Assembly (NCBI GenBank): GCA_964200075.2
Contig: CAXNAA020000060.1
Location: 1-30,466, forward strand
DNA: 30,466 bases
Origin: Sphacelaria rigidula
Taxonomy: Eukaryota; Phaeophyceae; Sphacelariales
Direction of reading: 5' to 3'
In this document: one piece after another, positions 12,502-24,500 of the stretch
Numbering within the stretch: the first letter of the stretch is position 1
Layout: each line of letters begins with the position of its first letter
Notes under the pieces: generated by a model
What the model saw: the letters and a program-made list of their open reading frames with translations, nothing else
What the model was told of the DNA's origin: nothing
Database searches by the model: none
Program-made: the position numbers and the translations under genes

Positions 12502-15500
12502 CATTCCCGGAAGCCATGCGCCAGGGAGCTGCCGCTTTTTTCATTTCTTCTCATTTTCACCTCACTGTGTTGTCCCTTTTTCCCTCCTCTTCCCTCTCTT
12601 TTTCGAGGAACCGAGTGTTCCGTTTGTTTGTCTTGTGTGTCAATTTTTTGACATGATTGGATTCGCAGTTGATTCGCTACACAATGAATTGGTGGTGTCT
12701 ACGATGATGATAATGATAATGATAACGATGATGATGCGATGGGTATTTTGTATCAAATCTCCTCACACGGCTCAAAAGATACCACGATGATATCGTAAAA
12801 ATCATACATCATTTTCATGTGAAAAACGTCCAGGTATTCAAGAAGGAGGCGGGCACCGTGAGCGACGCGGAGAGAACACGAGCAAAAGTCGTGTGCCTAG
12901 GCATCATATACGGTGAGAGGGCGAGATCGAGGCGATGCCCACGTGTTACATGTCCGGCACTCCCTGCACAACGCTCATCGACGTGTACGCTAGCTTTCGT
13001 CTCCTTCCGACCGGCATGGAGGAATGGTGAATCGTATTCTGTCGAGGATTGTGATATTCACATAATCGCGTATTCATTCACGTTTGCGAAGTATGACGAT
13101 GCAAAGAGTGAACCAGGTGCGGAGTGCAATCGAGCATTTTTGGTTTATAACGCAGCACCAAAATGTGACCATGCCAATATGCAGGTTTGAACCCAGTTCG
13201 TTTTCCCTTCCTCGCTCCCTCCCCGGAAACACACTATCTTTTTCCGTATGTTGCCGAATGCGGCTTTCATGCTATTTTTTGTGGCTTGTATGCCTCGCTC
13301 CATATAGCTTAGCTCTTTTCGATGTTTTGGGGCCTCCCTACTTGAGAGCTCGTGGTTGAGAATTTGTGCATCATCCGGTTCCGTTTCCCGAGAGCTGAAT
13401 CACAACCTGCTGATCAGACCTTGTTTTTGCACGAGCCACTGCTTGAAATCCTGTCCGGGGCTTTTCGTCCTGTTTCTGCTTCTCAGCTAACCTTAACCTC
13501 ACATCTCCGTCGAAAATATATGTTTATTTCTCGCCTCATGCCGTCTTCCTTATCCCGAAGCTTCCTCGTGTGACTGCATTTTCCCATCTTCATCTGGTCC
13601 ACTTCGAGACCGCGGCTGGATCCACAGTGGATCCGTTCGTGGGAGACGATCAAATGATACAATTAATCAATTTGCGTACTGTTGTCTGTGCCTGAAAATT
13701 CTTTCACAGACGTATCATGCAGACTGACAGTATCTCCTTGCAAAAAAACATTCGGATAGGAGTGTTGAACACACGTGAAAAAACACAGAACTGGACACGA
13801 ATGGATCATACGGTCAGGCGATAAACGGGATCTCAACACCCCTCACGATGCCTGAGCATGCAAACATACATTTCACGGATCACCTACTTGCCGTGCCTCA
13901 CATTTGTTTACACTACTGCTCTTGTGCGGTGGGCCCTAACAGCAACACGTGCGCCAAAAACGCGACGAACGCCGTTGAACAGCATCATTTACATTTTTCC
14001 TTTTCCCCATGTACTTGAACTTGTCCCCTTCTGGGACGATTCCGTAGTCTTAAGGTCTCCGTCGAACTCTCTCGCGGTGCACGCCTGCCATCTTGGCATC
14101 GCGGATGAGATCAGCGCTCCCACACAGCGTCGACCTATTTCAAACCTCCTCGTGCTACTGTCGTCTTCACCTTCCAACCACTGAAATCAGAAAATCCCGA
14201 GAAAACGCAGATGATGGTATCTTCCGAAACGAATCGATCCCCCTACTCCGCTCTGACCGGCTTCAAGATGTACCAGTCAGAAAACCACGGCGCGGCTGTC
14301 GGAGGTGTACATTGTATGCGTATGCACAGCACTTCACACCGCTGGGTTTTTCACGCGCCATAATTTATCATACCTGAAGTTGGGGGGAGAAACACAACAC
14401 AAGTTGCCGCAAATTTTGGTGGGAGCTGAGTGACTGCACGCAGAAATGATACTCAATACTCAACTTACGGGATAGCTTGCATAAAGAACGCGATACATGT
14501 ACAACGTAGATATCTGATTTTTTGTGGCGTAACTGCGCATGTTCTTTCATGCGTGGAGCCACCTACTGTTATCAATCGCCATGTTTTTCTTGTTCGCCTG
14601 TTCCCGACCGCGGTTTCCAAATAGGCATGGGCACTCCTCAGGTGGCGCGTAAGCTGGGGGTTACGGAATCACAGGTGTGTGGTAGTACAATATAGGTTCT
14701 CGAGGTACACAGCACTGCAGTGGGTTGTTCGTTTTTGTGGTGTGCTCCTATATTTGTCGCAGTATACACGACCGGCTTCAACAGTGTGCGATGCTGCTAG
14801 TAGTGCCCTGCTACCCCTTCCCGTCCTCTGAGCACCCGGCCTTCCCCTCATGAATACCCGCTACCGGCGTCTTGCTTCGTTTTGTTGGGACGGGAATACT
14901 TCATGAGAAAGTGGAAGAATGCCTGCTGCTCGGCCATGCTTTGCCTCAGCTGTGTATCGTCGGGAGTTACTGTTATATTGTTTTCGTTTAACCAGTCCGT
15001 GGGGCTTCAACCCCCTATGCCCCCCATTCCATTTTCCCCTTATTTTCTTGTCTTGAAGTTTTGCTCATCTTTGTTTTTATTCTCCCCCCCCCCACCCCTC
15101 CCTTTCTTTTCTCCCTATTTTTTTTCCCCCTCTGTGCTTGATATTCGATCGATTGCACGCTACGCGATACACCTCGCAAATATGTGATGGACTTTCTACT
15201 TCGCATACTTAGGCTCACGGGCTGGTGCGATCGTTCCTTAAAGCATTTCCGAAGATCGAGCCATTCTTGGCGGCTACGCGAAGGTACTGTTTTCGCTCGG
15301 TAGGCACAATTTGGCTTTTTTCCGGACCACTTATCGTATCGGAACAATTGTTTTCGGAAAGAGAAGAAGAAACCAGATGTTCTGTATGGTTGAATATCGC
15401 ACGAATATCACTTTGTGCTTACCCGGCTTTTCGCCGTTTTCGGGAGAAATGCGGCGAAATGCCTTTCAATGATGAGATGTACTGACGTCTGAGAATGGGA

Positions 15501-18500
15501 ATCAGGATGCACGTGCTAGTTAGTTCAACCTGACCACTAACAATCATTTTCCTGAGGGTTAAAGGCGGTGGTTGCTACCTGCCACTGCCAGTGCACTGCA
15601 ACAAAGGAATACTAGGTCCAGCACTCTACTTCCACCTGGCCCTATTCGATATCATGACTATCAGTTGCCTACAGAAATTCGAATGGAGTAGTGAACTGAA
15701 TATTACATTCTGCCCAACTTGAGACACGTGTTGAATCACGCCTTCTCCTACGGTATCTTGTTTGTCCCAATTTGAAACCCTCCCCTTCCCTGGGACGAGT
15801 CGATGGTCTAATGGTCTCGAGAGATCGACACATTTCTCCCCGGTACGCCTGGCTCCCGAAAAGAAAGGGTGACGTTTGGGCTTCGCCGAATGAACGAGGT
15901 TGATGGAATGCTCGGCTGATTTTCACCTGTTCTTGTGCACCCGGGAACGGTGCTTGTTGAGTTTGCTCCTGTGTTGCCATGGCGTAGGTACGCTCGAGAC
16001 AAGGGCTACGTGTGCACTCTCACGGGAAGGCGGCGCCACCTGCCCGAGATCAACAACGCCCGCAGCGCCGTGCTCAAGGCACAGGCGGAAAGACAGGCGG
16101 TCAATTCAGTCGTGCAGGTGAACACATGTGTGCAGTCGTGTTTCCGTGTCTCATTGTCCCTTCGTGGTTGTGTCTACTGCTACAGTTAGAGTAGTCGCAG
16201 TGCTTGGTACGAGAGCGGCATCAAGTTTTATTCGCCAATCAGATCCCGGTATGTATCTAGGATAGGTCAGGATCGGATATTGCGAACCCCCACCCCACCA
16301 CAACCATTTTTCGGAGCGATTAAAAGAACAAGCTACCCGCATTTTGTTTCTCCATTTGGATGTCATGATTCCCTATCCCGTTCGTTGCGGGGAGTATTCT
16401 AGACGCGGAAAACGTACTTGTGGGATGAAAAACACGTGGATTTCAGGTGACGGAGGCGGGCGGCGGGAAGGCGCACGCACCTCCTCTGTGCCACTTTCTG
16501 AGTACATGGTCAAACTCATGCAGGAAGTTACGGCCCCTGGGTGTTACCGCGTTTGAACTGTTTGCCGACCTTCAAAGTGTCAGCTGCGAACCCCAGATGC
16601 ATGAAAAATGCCCGGCAATGTTCATTCGCTCGCCGTTGTTCGAAAAGACCGCGATAACAGTGTGCGGGAAGACTCTCTCACCTGTCCCGTCACCATCGAA
16701 TATCATGCTTCCAGTCGACTATACACAGTATTCCGCGTCAGTCTCGATGTAAATTCTTGCGTTACGGTGTTTCTCGTCGGTGGATGCTAAACAAGAAAGG
16801 CTGAACGTACTTCGCGAGAAATACCGTGAACTATGTCTACACGGTTTGTTGATATTTTGCGTAGTGACGCACAACACGCCCTTGGTGTCGAACTCATCGC
16901 CCGCACCACTCGCCAGACTAAACGTTTTCGCGAATATCGAGAGGTCCGTCTTTCCAGCTGCCTCGTAGGCCCACGCTAGCTTACAGGAGGCGCGAAAGCC
17001 CCCCCCGCTGACCCCCTTGTGCATTCGGTCGGAGACGTGATATGGTTGTTGCCCGTGTTACACCCGCTGCCACCCCCCCTCCCCTTCTCTTGGTCTCGTT
17101 GTTCCCTCCGGCTCTTCTTCACGACTTCGTCGGGTTCCCTCTCCTTCACCTCCTCCTCTTGCTCCTTCTCCTCCTCCCCCCCTTCACTCTGTTTATCTGG
17201 GTAGGTGCCCTCACTCCCCCAGCTTTAGCTGCCTGCACTAGTTTCCTCAGTGGCATCTATCTTAGCCCCTACCACCTTTCCTGCTGTCGCCCGTTCCGTG
17301 GGTTCCTCGTCATTTTTCCCGCCGTCTTATTGTGTCCCACCTTGCGGTCGCCCCTGTGGCTCAGTTGGTAACCTCGAATCCTTCTGATGGTTGGGTCGTC
17401 GGTTCGAATCTCGGTGCAGTCACGCGATCTAGGTCTTTCATCTCTCACAATTCTCAGCAGTGGAAAGCGACGATGTCGTGGGTTCACGGAATTAGACTTC
17501 ACGGTTGACGAGGGAAAGAGACTGCTGAACCCCTCTCGCGATACAAAACAAGGTAAGCACCGCAGAAGGAAGGTGTAGTACTGAAGGAAAAAAAATGAAA
17601 AACCTCCCGTGCTGGCCCCCCTACTGTTTGACCCCGGCTGATGCGCCCACATATACCGAAAGGTGGAGACCGGCGTCCAGACTAGACAGGACGACAACCC
17701 CCACACAACACACCTTGCGCGATCCACCCCTTACTCGTCCAGACTTTAGCTTTGAAGACGTTCCGGAGGTGGCCAGTACAAGGTTCTCCTCATTTGGCGC
17801 AGTGTACTCTTTGGCAAGGGCCTTCGTCATATTGCCGATATGGAGCAGGATGGATCGATCTCGGTGTTTAGTCGCCACGTGGTTGCTCATGCCATACCTC
17901 TAGACATACCGTGCTTGCTCGCAAAACGTACTAGCATGGACAAATTGGTTGACGACCGTGACTCCTTGGGTAGTCTTGCAGAAGAAGCGCGGGGGTATAC
18001 TTCCTCGCCGCGCATGTGCACCCTTGGTGCATAGCGACAGTTGGGCAGCAGCACCCTTTGAGCCCCCTTCTCTGTGACTGGAGCCTTGATTGAAGAACGG
18101 CATTGTCCCGACTGGAGGCAAAATCCACAGATATATCACTTTTGCAAGTGTTCGTGCTCAAGGATGTGCCGAGTAACATGACGGCACATGCTCTTCCTGT
18201 TCACATCAACTTGACAAGTCGTGCACGCGACATATTCGGGTGCACCCCCTGTGTGCTGAAGGTTGACTTGTCCGACATATCGGAGTAGGTGAAATCTTCG
18301 TCAATAGGTAATGGACTCACCTGTCCAGTCGGGTATTGCAGCTGTATTGAAAGGGCGCTCCAGCCCTTGAGCCCATCAACGGTGGTAAAAAGAGCTCCCC
18401 TCAGACTCTCGAGGTCATCCTGTGTGAACTGAATCGTCGTGAAGGCATCGTTCATATATCGGGATTTAGCTGCACCGCAAACTTGGTGTAGACTTACAAT

Positions 18501-21500
18501 TTTCACGGTGTAGACCCTCGTGTTCCGTCCGATCTCATCCCCACACTCTCTCGGCATCTGCCGATGACTGTGTCTCCTCAACCATCCCCATGAGGGTGCC
18601 GCGCACTTGTGCCCCGAAAGTAAGTGCCCCCGGAAGGACCCTCTTCGAATTAGCAAGTGTCAGGGAGAGCCAAGGGGTAGGAGCCAAATTTATCGAGTGA
18701 TGCCACCGATGCAGCGAACGGTTCTGCCACGTGAAGGGGTACCTTTTCACATGGTGCGCTGTCAGCGGCTCGCGTCGATGAGAACGCCCCGACCCGCGTG
18801 AGAGGATCCCGACAAGCTGATCAACATTTTGCGAATTCCGTTGGTCTGTACAAGGTCTTCACGAGATTCGCGCCCAAGCACAAACTACGTCTCTCGCCCC
18901 TCCGTGTTAGAAAGTAATTGTAACGTTACCGTAAACCGTGGACAGGTGTCGACATTTAGCAAGCCGCGCTTGGTCTGACCCCACGAAATCGAAAGTAAGT
19001 GGTTGTTCTACCGTAGCACCCACGTAAAACTCGACCTGTGCTCTACACTGAACTCGAGCAGGTTCTGCAAGCTACGCTAAACTCACGTAGTTAGTACAAG
19101 CCGCGCTGAACTCGAGCACTTAGTATACGCGATACTAAATTCAAGCGGTTTGTACGACATCTGCCCCCACTATCATCCTCCTCTCCAACCCCATTTGTTT
19201 TCGATTCTAGAAACGGTTGGGGGTGATCCTGATATTCAAAACAACCTGACCCACCGCTGTGAGGATAGTATATACGTCTTGATGTGCGGCAGTGAAAATA
19301 TACTCATCGCTTCGTGCACGGATTTTCAAGTTTGCCTACCCAGCCCCGTGCTTTTTGCAAGCGATTTGGCGCGTAAACACACCTACCGAACTTCGGTGCA
19401 ATCGACTCAAACATGACATGATTCCATACCTGTTCCGTAACGGCCGCGAGTCTTATTGCCCCCGCATCAACCGGTAGGGTACGGCTGCAGACATCATCAA
19501 GTCAGCTATGGTACTATTGGCGGTACGGCTGGATCAATGGCGAAGAAGTCTCCAGCCTGGGGGGGACAGCCCGAGGATGATCATGCAGGTGACTTTTCCT
19601 TGAGTTCTAAACATGTTTTCCCAATGGTTTGTTTACGTTGTTCTTCCTCTTTTCGTGTTAAGAATATCACAAATATTTTGGTAGAATGCATTGTAGGATG
19701 AGAGCACACAAGTCTACCGGAAAGCCGACGACCGTTGGACTTTCTCTCGTTTCCCACCATGGAAGTGCACCACAGCACGAGGAACGTGTACTGGGAATCA
19801 AGCGCACTCATGAGGGCGTATTCCTTCACGATTCGGCTAGCAGAAGATTGACGATACTCAATTTCGCGCCCGACGTGAAGTAAACTCTTACTGTACGGGC
19901 GCACGGTTCTGTGGTATTTCGGTCTTCCATACGTTTCTATCTTGCGTTGTTTGTCGGTTTTCAGTGTCTTCTGCTCCATCTCCCTCTCGAACATCTCCCT
20001 TTTCTCGAGTTTACTTAGCCCAGTGTTCCCATCTTGTTCAACTTGGGTACATCCATCCTGTGACCATGGCTGTGTTAAGATCCTTGTCTCGACACAAACG
20101 CCGACAAAGACGCCCATCAAGGCACGCGGGCATTTCCGAGTACTTTCCGAAAAGATGAATCACCCACCAAGTAACTGCGGAGGATCTCGCGCCTTTTCAC
20201 AATAATTCTGCATCTGAAGCTCTCAAACATCAATGGTCACAGCAGCCGGCTGAGATCTGTTGAGTTGTCCCGACTCTCCGCTTTTGCACCTCATGGCAAG
20301 TACCTCATAGGAAGTAGGCCTGCGACCAGATTGGCGCTTGATGCCTTTCAGTGGCCACCGTTGGCAGCCACGAGCCCCCTGCAGGAGCCGCCGGAGCCCC
20401 CCCCCCCCCCCCCCCCCCCCCCCCCGCCCCGCGCCGCCCGGCCACACGCACNNNNNNNNNNGGCCGGGCACGCATTTGCGCCGTAAGGGCTTTCGGGGGC
20501 CCGCGGGGGCGAGCCGAGCCCCCCGCGGGGGCCCCGGGGGCCCCCCCCCCCCCCCCCACTGGAAACCCCCCCGGAGGGCGGAAAGTTCAGTGTGCCGTTT
20601 TGTACATATTACGATGTGGTGCTCAGTACAGAGCAGCACAGTGCACTACAGTGCGGTACAGTATTCGAAAGTTAAAGAACAGCCGAAAACAGAGGGCATA
20701 CTGCGTCTTCGTTCATGTTTGAATTCGGATATCTTTCGCGGTCAGGGCCGCTGTGAAGTGGTTGATAGTAGACATGTTTGACAATACCTTTGCAGCGACA
20801 GGCAGCAGCCGAGCAACCGCGCCCTATCAGCGGCCTCATGTCTGAAAGCATTCGGCGGCTGCTGAAACTGAGGATTGCGGCAAACCGCCGATACCCGATC
20901 TGCTTCGAGTGCTGCGCCGCAGCGCCGCATTTCTAAACATCCCTGTTGTAGCTTCATATCTTCTCCAGAAATGTGCAAGTTGAGATGTGCCGTTTTCACG
21001 GATACAGTAGTAGATATAGCCACGCTACACAGGCGCGGTAACAATAATGGCCGCTTCAACACATTGTTGGCGATTTCAGGTGATACAACATTCGGGCTCA
21101 CCCGGGGGTGTTGTATAGGACGTGATTGACGACGTATATACCGACACCACTCTTGACAAATCGAACAATTACCACTTAGCGGTGTCATTAAAGGGGTGGT
21201 ATATATTGCAAGAGTATTCAACGGTGTATCTTCGATAGTTGAGATACTCTCCACGAATTCTGTGGATGTCGTCATCAAGGTTCGACCCGTGCGAATGGCT
21301 CTTCCGTTTCATTGTTTGTATTTCGTGTTTCGTTATCGTCACAGATTCACGATGAGCTGGTATTCGAGTGCCCCGCACGGGAGGAAGACCTGGGGAAGCT
21401 TAAGGTGCTACGCATACGACGAGTTGCGTTGTTTTGATAACAGACCACTACGTGAATCTCTCCACTCAATTCCGAGCTACATTGGCAGACACGAAAATGA

Positions 21501-24500
21501 GTTCGGAGTGATCAGATACATCGCTATGTAGACGTGAGAATAATGCTTCAAGTCGGGAAGGAGCCGCGATGGCGACCAAGTCGCCCGCGACCACAGTCCG
21601 CATGCCCCTGGCGGTTGCTGGGGTTAACATGGCATGGCCTCTTTTAAAGAGAGAGCGCACATTATTGCATGTTACCCTAGGTAGATCTACTTCGTGAGAG
21701 CTAAGCAGTGCCTTATGATTGCTCATACGCCCACGTCCAAGCATGGAACCTAGCGCAATAAAAACATCGCGTGGTCAGCCATTTGTTTTCATCTCAGATG
21801 TTTCAGTTTGCCTATGTTTAACCACTCTTACTGGCGGGTAGGGCTGTTTCTGTCTCTACATCTCCTGTGTGACAGTTTTGTCACCCCAGTCATTTGATAT
21901 AGGATGCATTCCGCCGTTCTACAGGTATACTTTCGTGAGAAAGCTTTGGGGTAGGAACCTCAGAACTCATACACCAGCGAAGAGTAACGTGTCAATGATG
22001 TATGTGAACCCACCATATGGTTTCGTGCGTGCAGGTAACGCACGATTTCATTCCTATGGACCTTTTGGTGCAAATATTTCGAAACCAGAACAGTAGGGCG
22101 CAGCAATAAAACGACGCACTTTAACGGTACAAGATGTTCGGATGCTTGTACAGCACGGTAGAGCATACTGTTTGCTGCATGTTTTTGGAACTTGACCGTG
22201 ACTTTACCAACAACCTGAGCCTGGAACACTTTCACCCGAACCACGGAAACTTGGGGCCGGTCGCTTACCCGTAGGTAAGTCTGTATTCTCAAAATGGAGG
22301 TAGGAGGTTGCGGCTGCCCCCAATTGCGATACTTTCTGGCATTCACAATTTTTTCACTGTTATTGGTGCGCCTGACCCCCCAAAATGGGCAAAAAAGTGT
22401 CACCGACCAATATCACGAACGGACACGAACAACACAAACAGACCGACCTCGGGGGCTTATCCAGGCTCATGGGGTAAAATGTGCCTTACGTCATCGGAAG
22501 AGAACGGCATGAATCCAAAGTTCATATCGAGAAAAAGTGGACTGCATTCTAAAATCAAAACCCTACCGTTATTGTCATTTCCGTTGTTGTTCCTCGTATA
22601 TTACATGCCACTGCGTCGCTTTTCATCCGCGCTTGCGATACCCTGGCATGCAAGGAGGCTAGTTGGGTTGACCCAACCCAAGGCACACCGAGAATACTCG
22701 GGCAAGGGTGGTACTTACATTCCCTGAACAAAGTGAGGCCTTTCAACGAAAACGCGTTCTGCGCACCCGATGAGCAGACGGGATTGTCAGCTATACTAAA
22801 ATTCCATTTATCGTTGTACACACCCAAATCAAGTAATATCAACCGTGAATATTTGTAGCCCAACGCCGGTAAATGAAACCAGGAAGCTGAACCATTTTTG
22901 GGAGGGGATGCGGATCGAAATTGGGCCAACAAGATGTGCTCAACATGCGACAGAGCCATGTCTACTGATGAACTTCAACGAGGGCGGCCCTTACACAGAC
23001 GAGTGGGGTACAAATAGTCACCGGGTGTGTGATGTGAGCTGGGCGGTTGTTCCACCACCTCGTCATGTTTTGAGGAGTTTGAGTCATCGGCTGCCATCAT
23101 TCCACGGCTTTTGTCGGATGAATGACTCGCCTTGTGCGAATGTATTTTTGTTCCTTGGCATGACTTTTCATTTAATGAATATGATGTCAATTAACCCTTT
23201 GACCGCGAGGGTTGGTCACCTGCTGGATCGGCATCAATTTTCACTTGAAAAAAGTATGCATGGTCCAGAAGAACTGCCCTCGCGGTTGTAGAGGTTAATC
23301 GGACTCCAAAGATATTGTGTTGCAAGAGGGAATGAAAACAAACGGTCGTCCGTCATCCACTAGTGCCGACACAACAGATGCGTATCTTAGGACGGGTAGG
23401 TTCACTGAAAGACATGGATGGGGCTTCGGTGCCATGAGGCTTCAGCGAAAGTAGGCCTACGACTTTATGCTGTCTTTTGTGTCGTCTTGCAGTGTACTTC
23501 ACCATTCGGGAGAGTAAGTGGTCCATCTTGATCTTTGTGTGGAAACCAAAATCCAGATCTTTCATTGGGGCTGTGCTCTTAGCATGCTCCTAGCGCGCCC
23601 AGAACGCGTTTTTGTCTAAATCGGCGCCTGGGGTGCCGATTTGAGGTCTGGCAACGCACCCTTCGCTAGGGAACACGTTGCACCCCCCTTGCGCGAGAAT
23701 TCTTGGTATGCATTCGTTCTGGTTAGAGGTAGGATTAGTGTTAAAATTTGTTCTCTTCGCTGCTGCGAGGTCGCGAAGATGATTCTTGATTCTGGGGGTC
23801 CGGTCGAAGGTTCAAATTCTACACCTGTTGAACATTCCACAAATCCGCTGTATCAACTATCTGCATTATCAAGACTCATTCATGGGTGCCATCTATTCTG
23901 AGGCCGTTGGACAGGGGTGAGGTTTCCGCGTTTGTGAAAACCGGCGAGGGTTGGAGGCGCTTGTTTGCGATCATAGCCCAAACTGGTGGGCCGATTACTC
24001 GTCGCCGCGGCCATCGATTGGGATGCGACCTTTTGCATCATCTGCGCCTAGACAACAGCTACAACTTGACCGGATGAATTTTTTTATTTCATCAGGATGC
24101 GAGTTTATAACAAACGAAGTGAAAAAAAAAACATGTATTTTTCTCGATTTTCACGATCACCGTAACTTCTTTCGTAAAACCATCCATCAAATTGTAGCTT
24201 GGACAAACTCACGCCGGTGAGTAGCCGAGCCACGCCGTGGTTCGTACTCCGGAACGAGGAAACGTCGAAACCGTGAAATGGAAACCCCTCGAATCACAAG
24301 TACTTTGAGGGATTCCACGGCGTGCATAATCAGGGGATGAAGGACATCTCCGGTCTGTTCGTGCTTTTGGTCGGTCACATTTTTTTGGTTCATTTTAAGC
24401 GGTCAGGCGCGCCCATAACTGTGCGGTGTATCGTACATAAATACACCGTCGCGTAGGTGCGGGTCACTGAGAATACCTTGTCCCCATGCTCTTGTTACGT

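Noticed and set aside
16444-16556. GC-rich exon-like segment after ttcag in intron 11
   Set aside because: It has a plausible acceptor and coding-like composition but no match to the polymerase, which continues without a gap from VVQ to GTAAD.
17350-17425. Possible functional tRNA gene
   Set aside because: A and B boxes are good but the acceptor, D and T stems do not pair; the sequence continues into a SINE-like body shared with other copies.
19049-19164. CRISPR-like array
   Set aside because: Units are contiguous 29-bp tandem repeats without spacers, diverged, and in a eukaryotic intron.
19581-20120. 179-residue minus-strand open frame
   Set aside because: Overlaps polymerase exon 12 on the other strand, shows no domain, and is probably a chance open frame.
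20265-20781. Pro/Gly/Ala-rich open frames across the N gap
   Set aside because: Artefacts of homopolymer C/G runs and ambiguous bases.
20742-21278. 178-residue minus-strand frame and a plus-strand exon-like segment at 20796
   Set aside because: Neither resembles a known protein, and exons 12 and 13 of the polymerase join in frame without an extra exon.
22845-23291. 148-residue plus-strand open frame
   Set aside because: It runs through the end of repeat copy B and into the MITE, so it is composed of unrelated pieces.
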